Shown: positions 7,783-16,714 of the stretch, piece by piece | How the letters are laid out: every line of letters starts with the position of its first letter | How positions within the stretch are numbered: the stretch's first letter is position 1 | Made by a program: the position numbers and the translations under genes | The notes under the pieces: generated by a model | Seen by the model: the letters and a program-made list of their open reading frames with translations, nothing else | What the model was told of the DNA's origin: nothing | The model's database searches: none | Assembly (NCBI GenBank): GCA_002386525.1 | Contig: DGIS01000008.1 | Span: 62,001 to 126,000 of the forward strand | Source of the DNA: Sphingobacterium sp. UBA4616 | GTDB lineage: Bacteria; Bacteroidota; Bacteroidia; Sphingobacteriales; Sphingobacteriaceae | DNA: 64,000 bases | Reading direction: 5' to 3'

Positions 7783-7805
7783 CAGGTGAGGATGTGTTTC
7801 ACCTG
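7783..7805 (+). promoter_or_regulatory. Inverted repeat in the ferritin leader
   Basis: CAGGTGA at 7783-7789 and TCACCTG at 7799-7805 form a perfect seven-base inverted repeat just after the predicted transcription start. It could be an operator or a leader hairpin; there is no T run, so it is not a terminator. Confidence 0.45.
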
Positions 7806-7837
7806 TGCATGTTTTAGAATTTAAACTTAAGGTAAAT

Positions 7838-8365
7838 ATGAAAGATTTATTGAAATTAAAATCTTCTTTGAAAGAAGAGATCGAAAATATATTGAATGCG
7901 CAAATTAAAGTTGAAGCTCACTCTTCTGCATTATATTTGGCTATGTCATCTTGGTGTGATGATCAAGGTTTGGAAAACGCTTCAGAATTTTTTGCAAAGC
8001 AATCCAACGAAGAGCGTGAACACATGTTGAAGCTTTTCAATTATATCAACAATCGTGGTGGACGTGCAATTTCTCCAGAGGTGATCGGTATTCCTCAAGA
8101 TTTTGAGTCGTTCCGTGGCGTGTTTGAACAAACACTGGAGCAGGAAATGTTTGTTACTGAACAATTCAATAACATCGCTGATAGATGTGCGAAAGCAAAA
8201 GATTATGTTACCTTTAATTTTGTTCAATGGTTCTTGGCAGAGCAGGTGGAAGAAGAGTATGTAGCAAGACGCATTCTTGAATTATTCGATGTAATCGGTG
8301 AAGAAGGTACTGGCCGTTGGGAAATTGACAAACACCTTCTTAAAGTTAGTTTTCCAGGTGAATAG
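7838..8365 (+). CDS. ftnA: Ferritin (first copy)
   Basis: A 175-residue non-haem ferritin made of a four-helix bundle. Ferroxidase ligands are visible in QIKVEAHSSALY (Glu), QSNEEREHMLK (Glu and His), and the later helices LEQEMFVTEQF and WFLAEQVEEEYVA. Family knowledge: 24-mer cage that oxidises Fe(II) and stores Fe(III) in the cytoplasm. I chose the ATG at 7838 because the family starts MKDLLKLKSSL; the upstream ATG adds an unconserved stretch. A second ferritin is at 52922, so the organism has two. The leader carries an inverted repeat that may control it. Confidence 0.95.
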   Translation: MKDLLKLKSSLKEEIENILNAQIKVEAHSSALYLAMSSWCDDQGLENASEFFAKQSNEEREHMLKLFNYINNRGGRAISPEVIGIPQDFESFRGVFEQTLEQEMFVTEQFNNIADRCAKAKDYVTFNFVQWFLAEQVEEEYVARRILELFDVIGEEGTGRWEIDKHLLKVSFPGE

Positions 8366-8385
8366 TAATTTTTAAGAATAGGTAT

Positions 8386-8424
8386 AAAAAAAACGAGCTG
8401 TTTATCCGACAGCTCGTTTTTTTA
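8386..8424 (+). terminator. Terminator after ferritin
   Basis: ACGAGCTGT and ACAGCTCGT around a seven-base loop, with A and T runs on either side. Confidence 0.9.
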
Positions 8425-8500
8425 TATACAAAATCACAACTTTTTACGTTAATAGCTTAAGAATTCTTATATTGAATTGTATTATCGCAAAGTCTGTTTG

Positions 8501-11263
8501 ATGGAACTAAGGGACGGGAATATTATCCGGTTAGTACTTTTTTTAGCTATAACGAACTTGTTTTTTTTACCTAAAAGCGCCTTAGGGCAGGTGTCAAAAA
8601 AAGAGGTGTATGGTATTGTTGTAGATACAGCAGGAAAACCGTTAAATGGTGTGAGTGTCCATCTGACAAGCTCTCGCGATACCTTGTTCTCATCAACGTC
8701 CAATACAGGTTATTTTCATTTCAGCCGTGTGCAAGGTAATGATATTCGTATCAGTTGTAGTCAACTGGGCCTAAGTATATTGGAACGTAGCTATCCCTTG
8801 TACAATAGTACAACAGCGACATTGGATGTCGGAAAATTAACGATGTTCCCCCATGTATCCCTGCTGAAAGAGGTTATTGTACTGAAATATAAACCTATCG
8901 TCTATAAGCAGGATACCGTTCAATTTAATCTGGATGCCTTCCAATTCGATCACCGCGCGCTGTTGGAGGAGGCTCTCAAAGCGTTGCCAAATGTTCAGGT
9001 TTCAAGGGATGGTTCTGTCTATGCCTTTGGCAAACCTATATCCTCCGTTAAGGTCGATGGAAAAAAATTCTTTGGCGGCGATGTGCTCACAGCAACACGC
9101 AATCTACCGGCAGATTTTGTAAAAAGTGTTCAGGTGATCGATTTCTATGGGGATGAGGCTACAGCAAAAGGAATTAAAAGTGCTGAATCTGAAAAGATCC
9201 TCAATATCGTCCTCAAAGATGATAAGAAGAAAATTACTTTTGGACAGGCCACATTGGGCGGTGGTTCGGTCGATCGTTATCTGGGCAGTGCTGGGCTGAA
9301 CCGCTTTAATGATGGAAGAGAATATTCTATTATCACATCAGTAAACAATACCAACACAAACCTCTTTTCTTTCGGTTCCCCCAATGGTGGAGAGCGGGAG
9401 CGGGAAATGGGCGAACTTGCTGACTTTGCAGACCCTACAGATGGACTGAATAAAATCGGATCTGTAGGAGGCAGTTTTTCCAGTCCGCTTTCTAAAAACG
9501 TGACCGCCAGTGGTAAATATTCTTTTACGCAGCGGAATAATTACATCCAGGGAAATTCTTTGTTGCAGTCCATATACGGATATGGGAAAGGGGGGAATAA
9601 TTTGATCAGCAATTCTGAAAACTACAGCATAAAATCGATTGATCGTACACACAAAATGGACTGGGACTTTGATATCAAGCTGTCTCCCAAAGATCAGCTT
9701 AAAATATCGCCCAAATTATCTTATACCAATGCTACAAGCAATACGTTGAAAGATAGGAGGATACAAAATAATTTATTGAGTAGTACGGGTAACTATGATG
9801 CGGGCAGTATTACGGAAAGTCCGGCAGCAGCTTTAGATCTTTTTTATGTCAGAAGTTTTACCAAACCGGGGCGGAAAGTGCTTTATACGTTGCATACTGA
9901 CTTTAATTCTTTGGATAAAGACGAGGAAGTCCGCGACTTTAATAAAGCAATCGATAGTAGCTCAAATTTGCCCAGAATAACGGAGACGTATCTCAATCAA
10001 GGCGTCCGTTCCAGCAGTGAAAATAAAAATATCCAAAGTCGCCTGTCCCTGGTCGAACCCGTTGATTTAGGAGGGACTTTGGAAATCAATTACGATTTTG
10101 ACTATACCAAGATTGATGCTAGACGTTCCACTTTTGACAACAACTTTGACAATGGACCTCTCTTGGTGGATTCGCTGAGTTTGAAGTACGACTATGCTTT
10201 TGCAAGCAATAAAGTCGGTATGGTTTATCGGCAAGATCTGAGTGACAAAGTGAAAGTGAGTTTCGGCTTTGCGGTTCAGCCTTCGGAACTGACAGGAAGT
10301 TCAACAGACAAGCTGATAAAAACCTCCTATTCCAATGTGAACCTTGTACCTTCTGCCGGACTGAAATGGAAATTCAGCAAAGAGGAGGACCTTTCGATGG
10401 ATTATTATGGGCGTAATAATCAACCTAGTTTCTATCAAATACAACCTGTGGTGGACAATACCAACACACAAAATATTGTGGTCGGAAATAAAGATCTAAA
10501 ATCGGAATTTGCACATAGTTTTGTTTCAAAATACCGGAAATCAATTACACGCAGTGGTCAGTACTTAGAAGCTAGTCTTGCTCTTAATCTGGTGAATGAT
10601 AAGATTGTTGCCAACCGTACAATTGATCCCAATTCGACCATACAAAAAACGACCTATCGCAACACAGAAGGATATTATGATGTTAAGAGTTATTACCTGT
10701 TTACAGCCTCGTTGTTGTCCGATAACCTGCAGATGAGCTTGAACGGAAATGCCGATTATTATAACAATATCTCGTATGTAAACGATAAGAAGAGCTTTGG
10801 TGGACACTTCTTGTTTACTCAAGCGATTCAGTTTCGCTATACCTGGAGTGATATCTTCGAAGCCGAATTAAATGGTAACTATTCCTTGAACAGGGCGACA
10901 TTTGATTGGCCTGTGCAAGATAATATCACCGTGCATTCGGGTATTGTTGGACTGGGATCTAAAGCATATTTGGGTACACATTTTACGATGGGACTTGAGC
11001 TTTCTCAAAAGTTTAACGCAGGATATTCAAGCTCGTGGAACAATATTAGCCCGACGATAATCAATGCGTATATGGAATATACTTTTGGACGGAATAACCT
11101 CGGTATGCTGCGTTTTCAGGGATTCGATTTAATGAACCAGAATACCGGGATTTCGCGTGTCGTCTTAGGAAATGACATTTTGGATGTCCGTAATAATCGA
11201 CTGGCGCGTTATTTTATGCTTTCCCTTAATATAAGATTACAAAAATACCCTAAAAAATCATGA
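8501..11263 (+). CDS. TonB-receptor-like outer-membrane beta-barrel protein
   Basis: A 920-residue protein. After a signal peptide (LVLFLAITNLFFLPKSALGQ) comes a carboxypeptidase-regulatory-like domain (EVYGIVVDTAGKPLNGVSV), then a plug-like region (ALKALPNVQVSRDGSVYAFG, VDGKKFFGGD, ATRNLPADFV) and a long barrel of the outer-membrane beta-barrel class ending in NIRLQKYPKKS. This plug variant is common in Bacteroidota proteins distinct from SusC. The ligand is unknown; there is no SusD partner nearby. I start at the ATG at 8501 because the TTG further upstream only lengthens the part before the signal peptide. It overlaps the following oxidoreductase by four bases, suggesting cotranscription. 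Confidence 0.88.
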   Translation: MELRDGNIIRLVLFLAITNLFFLPKSALGQVSKKEVYGIVVDTAGKPLNGVSVHLTSSRDTLFSSTSNTGYFHFSRVQGNDIRISCSQLGLSILERSYPLYNSTTATLDVGKLTMFPHVSLLKEVIVLKYKPIVYKQDTVQFNLDAFQFDHRALLEEALKALPNVQVSRDGSVYAFGKPISSVKVDGKKFFGGDVLTATRNLPADFVKSVQVIDFYGDEATAKGIKSAESEKILNIVLKDDKKKITFGQATLGGGSVDRYLGSAGLNRFNDGREYSIITSVNNTNTNLFSFGSPNGGEREREMGELADFADPTDGLNKIGSVGGSFSSPLSKNVTASGKYSFTQRNNYIQGNSLLQSIYGYGKGGNNLISNSENYSIKSIDRTHKMDWDFDIKLSPKDQLKISPKLSYTNATSNTLKDRRIQNNLLSSTGNYDAGSITESPAAALDLFYVRSFTKPGRKVLYTLHTDFNSLDKDEEVRDFNKAIDSSSNLPRITETYLNQGVRSSSENKNIQSRLSLVEPVDLGGTLEINYDFDYTKIDARRSTFDNNFDNGPLLVDSLSLKYDYAFASNKVGMVYRQDLSDKVKVSFGFAVQPSELTGSSTDKLIKTSYSNVNLVPSAGLKWKFSKEEDLSMDYYGRNNQPSFYQIQPVVDNTNTQNIVVGNKDLKSEFAHSFVSKYRKSITRSGQYLEASLALNLVNDKIVANRTIDPNSTIQKTTYRNTEGYYDVKSYYLFTASLLSDNLQMSLNGNADYYNNISYVNDKKSFGGHFLFTQAIQFRYTWSDIFEAELNGNYSLNRATFDWPVQDNITVHSGIVGLGSKAYLGTHFTMGLELSQKFNAGYSSSWNNISPTIINAYMEYTFGRNNLGMLRFQGFDLMNQNTGISRVVLGNDILDVRNNRLARYFMLSLNIRLQKYPKKS

Positions 11264-12231
11264 TGAAAGCTGTTATTATTACTGCACCCGGTGGGCCGGA
11301 AGTTTTGCAAGTTAGCGATGAGGAAATGCCGCAGCCCGGACAATACGAAGTTTTAGTGGAAGTAAAAGCGGCAGGAGTCAATAGACCTGATGTGTTCCAA
11401 CGTAAAGGGAGTTATCCTGCGCCAGCCGGAGTAAATCCTCGGATACCTGGCTTGGAGATTTCTGGTATTGTCGTTGAGAAAGGAAAGGATGTCACCGAGT
11501 GGAATATCGGCGACCGCGTCTGTGCACTCGTAGCGGGCGGAGGTTATGCCACCTATGCCAAAGTCTATCAAGGGCATTGTTTGCCTATTCCAGATCATCT
11601 GGACTTTGCCGAGGCAGCCTCACTTCCAGAAACCGTTTTTACGGTATGGGACAATGTTTTCCGACGGGGGAAATTGCAGACAGGTGAGCACTTTTTGGTA
11701 CATGGTGGTGCTGGTGGGATTGGTAGTACAGCAATTCAGCTCGCTTCTTTGTTTGGTGCGGAAGTATATACGACAGTCAGCTCACCCGAGAAAGCCAGTT
11801 TTTGCGCATCATTGGGAGCCGTCAAAACTATAAATTATAAAACAGAAGATTTCGAGCAGCAGCTCAAGGGGCTGGGTGTGGATGTTATTTTAGACAGCAT
11901 TGGTGGCTCATATTTTGAGAAAAATATCCGTCTCTTGAACCCCGATGGCCGACTGGTGTATATTAACGCGATGGAAAACGCAAAAGTTGAATTGAATTTG
12001 CTGCAATTGATGCAAAAACGCATCCTTTTAACTGGAAGTACACTGCGTTCGCGAGACCGCGAATTTAAGCAAATACTACGTGACGAGATCTGGTCTCAGG
12101 TATGGCCCAAGCTCAGTGCTGGACATTTTAAACCCTCTATATACCAAGTGCTTCCTTTTGCTATGGCCCCTGAGGCTCATAGGCTGATGGAAGACTCAAG
12201 CTTATTGGGTAAGATCGTCTTAAGCTTTTGA
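11260..12231 (+). CDS. NAD(P)H:quinone oxidoreductase, zinc-independent MDR (PIG3/Qor-like)
   Basis: A 323-residue medium-chain dehydrogenase/reductase. The N-terminal GroES-like domain has VEVKAAGVNRPDVFQRKGSY and PGLEISGIV; the Rossmann motif is HGGAGGIGSTAIQLA, followed by DVILDSIGG. The catalytic-zinc Cys/His set of alcohol dehydrogenases is absent, which is typical of quinone oxidoreductases. Family knowledge: NADPH-dependent reduction of quinones or enones in the cytoplasm. The start overlaps the upstream barrel-protein stop (ATGA; the ATG at 11263 is also possible), and its 3' end overlaps the convergent AraC regulator by 12 bases. True substrate unknown. Confidence 0.93.
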   Translation: MMKAVIITAPGGPEVLQVSDEEMPQPGQYEVLVEVKAAGVNRPDVFQRKGSYPAPAGVNPRIPGLEISGIVVEKGKDVTEWNIGDRVCALVAGGGYATYAKVYQGHCLPIPDHLDFAEAASLPETVFTVWDNVFRRGKLQTGEHFLVHGGAGGIGSTAIQLASLFGAEVYTTVSSPEKASFCASLGAVKTINYKTEDFEQQLKGLGVDVILDSIGGSYFEKNIRLLNPDGRLVYINAMENAKVELNLLQLMQKRILLTGSTLRSRDREFKQILRDEIWSQVWPKLSAGHFKPSIYQVLPFAMAPEAHRLMEDSSLLGKIVLSF

Positions 12232-13083
12232 TCGCTGAAAGTTGAGGGGAGTAGTGCCGGTTACGGTTTTGAAGTACTTGTGAAAGCTGGAGAAGTTTTG
12301 AAAACCGGCTTCAAAACAGATTTGCTTCACCGTCTGTTTGTTTTCTATTAATAAATTGCAGGCTGTCTTCACGCGCATTTCGATCAGAAATTGAAAGAGT
12401 GTTTTTCCGGTCTGTGACTTGAAAAAGCGACAGAATGAATTTGGTGTCATACCCGTTAGCGAAGCAAGGTCATGCAGCCGTATTTGGTCGCGGTAATTTT
12501 CACCTATAAAGTGCATCGCAACCTGCATACGGTTGGCATCCTGATCTTGCAGTTGGATGGTAAAAGTGGCGCTGGTCAATAAATCATGTTTTTCTTCGGC
12601 CGAAATGCACGTTAAGATCTCCAGTAAATGAATAATACGTGGTGTGCCGGTTGTCGTCAAAATAGCATCAATTAATTGCATAGTTTTTAATCGGCTATGC
12701 GCTGCTAATGAAATGCCTCTCTTGGATACGCGAATAAGCTCTTTGATGGCTTTATTTTCAGGTAAATTGATAAAATCATTTCCCCAGAAGTTCTCTTTGA
12801 AATGAAGTACACGGATATCTGCGCATTCTGCTTTTTCCTGCTGCAGATAAATGGCATCAAACAGCCAGTAATGAGGTAAATTTGAACCCACCAGTGTGAT
12901 GTCGCCCGATTCAAAACGCCTAACGCTATCGCCAATAAATTGAGTACCCGAGCCTTTAGCAAAATAAATCAATTCCAGTTCTTCGTGATAATGCCAAAGG
13001 TTGTGGTATTGCGGGGTATTGTCTCTTCTGGCATTGAATGAATGCTCAGGGTTACTGTTTAAATGAAGCAGCTGTGCTTTCAT
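12220..13083 (-). CDS. AraC-family transcriptional regulator, probable L-fucose operon activator
   Basis: A 287-residue regulator with an N-terminal cupin-like sensing domain (HNLWHYHEELELIYFAKGSGT, then GDITLVGSNLPHYW) and a C-terminal pair of helix-turn-helix motifs (LHDLASLTGMTPNSFCRFFK and VKQICFEAGFQNFSSFHKYF). It is divergent from fucP across a 143-base gap, the position expected for a local activator. Family knowledge: AraC proteins of this type bind a sugar or derived metabolite and activate catabolic genes. Control of the fucose genes is inferred from position; I found no clear repeat in the intergenic region that I could call its site. Confidence 0.92.
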   Translation of the reverse strand: MKAQLLHLNSNPEHSFNARRDNTPQYHNLWHYHEELELIYFAKGSGTQFIGDSVRRFESGDITLVGSNLPHYWLFDAIYLQQEKAECADIRVLHFKENFWGNDFINLPENKAIKELIRVSKRGISLAAHSRLKTMQLIDAILTTTGTPRIIHLLEILTCISAEEKHDLLTSATFTIQLQDQDANRMQVAMHFIGENYRDQIRLHDLASLTGMTPNSFCRFFKSQTGKTLFQFLIEMRVKTACNLLIENKQTVKQICFEAGFQNFSSFHKYFKTVTGTTPLNFQRSKA

Positions 13084-13226
13084 AATTGTGAAATATATGC
13101 TGTAAAGTTACCAATTTGAGTTTGGCTATGGTAATATAGCTTAATAATTTGATAATATACTTGAATGTTGTCTAGGATTTTTAAGCTTATTTTACATAAA
13201 TAACTACTTATAACCATTTGAAAGAT

Positions 13227-14492
13227 ATGACGAATAAAAAGAGTTACACATTTGCCTTGATTTTGGTGACATCCTTATTCTTTTTTTGGGGATTTATTCA
13301 TAACCTAGATCCAATCTTAATTCCGCATTTGAGAAATGCGTTTAGTTTAACGCACTTTCAAGCTTCATTGGTCGATTCTGCCGTATTCATCGCTTATTTT
13401 GTGATGGCCATTCCTGCAGGTATTATTATGAAACGATACGGCTATAAAGCTGGCATTTTGATCGGATTGATCTTTTTTGCGATTGGCTGTTTTCTTTTTG
13501 TACCTGCTGCCAACACGATCAGTTATGTTTTCTTTTTAGGAGCCTTATTTGTTGTGGCCTGTGGTCTTACGATTCTGGAAACCGCTGCCAATCCTTACGT
13601 TGCTATATTGGGGGATCCGGCTTCATCGGCGCAGCGACTTAATTTTGCACAGTCCTTTAACGGTCTGGCAGCCTTTGTGGCTCCGATCTTTGGTGGGAAA
13701 TTTATTTTATCTCATGAGCCTAAATCGCAGGAGGAACTGGCACAATTGGCTGAACAGGCAAAAATGGCTTATATCCAGTCCGAAACAGCTTCTGTAAAAT
13801 TGCCTTATGTGGTATTGGGTATATTGATTTTATTGATCGCAGCCTTGTTTTTCTTTACAAAATTGCCTGATATCAAAGATGCGGAAGAAGAAGGTAAGGC
13901 AGGTTTTTTTCATGCTTTTCGTCACACAAATGTTCGATGGGCAGTGGTGGCTCAGTTCTTTTATGTCGGAGCCCAGGTTTGTGTTTTAAGTTTTCTGGTA
14001 TTGTTTGCTACGGAAGTTGCCGGCATATCGGGTAAAGAGGGGGCTGACTACGCCGGATTTGCCGGACTGGCTTTTATGCTAGGACGATTTATAGGTACAT
14101 TTTTTATGCGTTTTGTATCCGCTTCCAAACTGCTGATTATTTATTCCTTTATCGCCATCCTTTTATCCCTATTCGTCATCTTCGGATCAGGCATTCAAAC
14201 CTTATATGCGCTAATTGGTATCGCTTTCTTTATGTCAATTATGTTCCCAACGATTTTTGCGTTTGGTGTACAGGGGATCGGAGCAGATACGAAGTCGGCT
14301 TCCAGTCTGATCGTCATGTCAATTGTGGGCGGTGCTTTGTTACCTCCAATTTTGGGTTTTATCTCTGATAAAACAGGAAATTTCCAATATGGTTATTTTG
14401 TGCCTTTGGTTTGTTTTATTGTTGTTCTGTTGTTTGCCTTTCAAAATAGAAGGGTCAGTATTGTGGAAACTGAAAGTCTAAAATCACATTAA
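13227..14492 (+). CDS. fucP: L-fucose:H+ symporter (MFS, FucP type)
   Basis: A 421-residue, 12-span inner-membrane transporter of the FHS family. The start SYTFALILVTSLFFFWGFIHNLDPILIPHL is highly typical of FucP, including the Asn-x-x-Asp and Pro region in the first helix; ETAANPYV in the fourth span and the duplicated architecture also fit. Family knowledge: proton-coupled L-fucose uptake, with relatives that carry glucose/galactose. Being first in a run of oxidative L-fucose genes supports fucose. The ATG at 13227 is preferred over a TTG nine bases earlier. The mutarotase follows 10 bases downstream. Confidence 0.93.
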   Translation: MTNKKSYTFALILVTSLFFFWGFIHNLDPILIPHLRNAFSLTHFQASLVDSAVFIAYFVMAIPAGIIMKRYGYKAGILIGLIFFAIGCFLFVPAANTISYVFFLGALFVVACGLTILETAANPYVAILGDPASSAQRLNFAQSFNGLAAFVAPIFGGKFILSHEPKSQEELAQLAEQAKMAYIQSETASVKLPYVVLGILILLIAALFFFTKLPDIKDAEEEGKAGFFHAFRHTNVRWAVVAQFFYVGAQVCVLSFLVLFATEVAGISGKEGADYAGFAGLAFMLGRFIGTFFMRFVSASKLLIIYSFIAILLSLFVIFGSGIQTLYALIGIAFFMSIMFPTIFAFGVQGIGADTKSASSLIVMSIVGGALLPPILGFISDKTGNFQYGYFVPLVCFIVVLLFAFQNRRVSIVETESLKSH

Positions 14493-14502
14493 ATTAGTTA
14501 AA

Positions 14503-14835
14503 ATGAAAAGATATGTTATGGCATTGGATCTCGTGAATGATCCGCAATTGATCCGGGAGTATGAGGATTATCACCGTGAGGTATGGCCAGAAATAAAACG
14601 TTCTATTCTGGATGCCGGCGTTCTGCAGATGGAAATCTATCGTTTTGAAAATAGATTGTTTATGAATATGGAAGTGGGCGACGATTTTTCATTTGAGCGA
14701 AAAGCAGCTATGGATGAAGCCAATGAAAAGGTGCAGGAATGGGAGCAGCTGATGTGGAAATATCAGGCTGCAATTCCGGGGACAAAGCCAGGGGAGAAAT
14801 GGGTAATGATGACTAAAATTTTTGAATTAGTATAA
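14503..14835 (+). CDS. L-rhamnose-mutarotase family protein, probably acting on L-fucose
   Basis: A 110-residue protein of the RhaM/DUF718 ferredoxin-like family. Typical residues are YEDYHREVWPEI (with the Tyr/His pair), the strand LQMEIYRFENRLFMNMEV and the end PGEKWVMMTKIFEL. Family knowledge: catalyses alpha/beta interconversion of the pyranose form of 6-deoxy sugars. Its place between fucP and the dehydratase suggests L-fucose as substrate, so it supplies the anomer used by the dehydrogenase. The stop overlaps the next start by one base (TAATG), showing translational coupling. Confidence 0.93.
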   Translation: MKRYVMALDLVNDPQLIREYEDYHREVWPEIKRSILDAGVLQMEIYRFENRLFMNMEVGDDFSFERKAAMDEANEKVQEWEQLMWKYQAAIPGTKPGEKWVMMTKIFELV

Positions 14836-16496
14836 TGATGGCTATACAGCGCTATTTACAGATCCATCCAATGGATAATGTCCTCGTCGCTTTACAAGAC
14901 TTGGACGAGGGAACAACGATTGTTTTTAATGGTAAAGAATTTCCATTAAAGCAAGCTGTTGCTGCCAAACATAAATTTACCATCCAGCCCATGGAGCAAG
15001 ATGCTGAAGTATTGATGTACGGAGTGTTAGTTGGAAAATTGAATACCCCTTTAACTGCAGGTGAACTTATTACCACTGAAAACTTGCGTCATGCTTCGGA
15101 AGATTTTAGAATGGGTAACCGGAAGACTTCTTGGACAAAACCTGATGTTTCGGCCTTTAAGGATAAAACTTTTAATGGTTTTTACCGTTCCAATGGTACT
15201 GTGGGGACGGCAAATTACTGGTTGGTTATTCCGTTAGTGTTCTGTGAAAACAGGAATGTAATGACTTTAAAAACTGCTTTTGAGGAGAAACTCGGCTATA
15301 AAGTAAAAGCAAATAATTATGTTTCCGAGGTAGAGGATTTGATTGAGCGCTATAAGTCTGGTGTGGATATTAACGACATTCTTAACCACGAGCTACTGGC
15401 GAATTCGAGTGGGGGAGAGCACGACCGTCTGTTCAAAAATGTTGACGGAATCAAGTTTTTAAATCACGAGATGGGATGCGGTGGAACGCGTATGGATTCG
15501 GATGCGCTATGTGGCCTTTTGGCTGGCTATATCACGCATCCAAATGTGGCAGGGGCAACCGTGTTGAGTTTAGGATGTCAGCATGCGCAGGCGTCAATTT
15601 TGAAGGCGGAGATCGAAAAACGAAGTCCTGGTTTCGATCGGCCTTTATATATTTTCGAGCAGCAGAAAGAGGGAACCGAAAGGGGACTTATGCAAAAGGC
15701 GATCAAAGCAACTTTTGCAGGGATGATGCAAGCCGATCAAAATGAACGCAGACCTGCTCCGCTGGACAAATTGTGTATCGGCTTGGAATGCGGCGGCTCA
15801 GATGGCTTTTCGGGCATCTCTGCCAATCCAGCACTAGGTTTTGTGTCGGATATTTTGGTGACTTTAGGCGGTTCTGTGATTTTGGCGGAATTTCCAGAGT
15901 TATGTGGTGTAGAACAAGAGTTGAGTGATCGTTGTATCGATGAGCCTACAGCAGATCGTTTTATGTCGTTGATGCGTATATATAATGCAAAAGCCGAAGC
16001 GGACGGCTCAGGTTTCTATATGAATCCTTCGCCAGGCAATATCCGTGACGGTTTGATAACTGATGCCATTAAGTCTGCCGGAGCTGCAAAAAAAGGAGGA
16101 ACATCACCTGTTATGGCGGTGGTCGATTATCCTGAACTCGCTAACCGCCCGGGATTAAACCTATTATGTACTCCTGGTAATGATGTAGAAAGTACCACTG
16201 CAGAGGTGGCAGCTGGCGCCAATATTGTCCTGTTTACAACAGGGCTGGGTACACCGACAGGAAACCCAATCGCTCCAGTAGTAAAGCTTTCGACCAATAC
16301 TAAGACTTTTGAGAAAATGCCGGATATACTGGATCTAAACTGTGGTACGATCATCGAAGGAACAGAAACTATTGAGGAAGCCGCACACCGCATTTTGGAT
16401 TATGTGATTGAAGTTGCTTCTGGCAGAATACAGCCAAAGGCCGTGTTGTTGGGGCAAGATGATTTCATCCCTTGGCGTCGAGGTGTTTCTTTGTAG
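14835..16496 (+). CDS. UxaA/GarD-family sugar-acid dehydratase, proposed L-fuconate dehydratase
   Basis: A 553-residue protein with an N-terminal SAF domain (residues about 1-100, VLVALQDLDEGTTIV and later LTAGELITTENL) and the UxaA catalytic region with Cys residues typical of its metal site (HEMGCGGTRMDSD, LSLGCQHAQ, GLECGGSDGFSGISANPA). Family knowledge: altronate and galactarate dehydratases that remove water from a sugar acid. In this operon the missing step is L-fuconate to 2-keto-3-deoxy-L-fuconate, so it is the obvious candidate. Fuconate dehydratases described elsewhere belong to the enolase superfamily, so this would be a non-homologous replacement (inference). It is longer than the roughly 500-residue UxaA. 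Confidence 0.9.
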   Translation: MMAIQRYLQIHPMDNVLVALQDLDEGTTIVFNGKEFPLKQAVAAKHKFTIQPMEQDAEVLMYGVLVGKLNTPLTAGELITTENLRHASEDFRMGNRKTSWTKPDVSAFKDKTFNGFYRSNGTVGTANYWLVIPLVFCENRNVMTLKTAFEEKLGYKVKANNYVSEVEDLIERYKSGVDINDILNHELLANSSGGEHDRLFKNVDGIKFLNHEMGCGGTRMDSDALCGLLAGYITHPNVAGATVLSLGCQHAQASILKAEIEKRSPGFDRPLYIFEQQKEGTERGLMQKAIKATFAGMMQADQNERRPAPLDKLCIGLECGGSDGFSGISANPALGFVSDILVTLGGSVILAEFPELCGVEQELSDRCIDEPTADRFMSLMRIYNAKAEADGSGFYMNPSPGNIRDGLITDAIKSAGAAKKGGTSPVMAVVDYPELANRPGLNLLCTPGNDVESTTAEVAAGANIVLFTTGLGTPTGNPIAPVVKLSTNTKTFEKMPDILDLNCGTIIEGTETIEEAAHRILDYVIEVASGRIQPKAVLLGQDDFIPWRRGVSL

Positions 16497-16714
16497 CGAT
16501 AAAATACCAAAGGGCTTGCGCGGAAGCACCTGATGTTGGGAAAAATCGGTAAAGGAAGTACTTGCCGATAAATGAAAAAGTCAGGTGAAAAAGTACATGC
16601 CTTTATTGGAAAGTAAAACGATTGAATAGTCATAAAAAGAAAAGTCAACGCGAGAAATTTGCTGCATCGACAGATTAAGGAAATTTGGGGTTGACGCTAA
16701 TAAGTAAATAGAAA

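Larger units (their letters stand above)
7513..7837. other. Gap between the small conserved gene and ferritin
   Basis: 325 bases with no gene I can support. It holds the ferritin promoter and an inverted repeat near its right end; the left part has no clear terminator or repeat. Confidence 0.5.
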
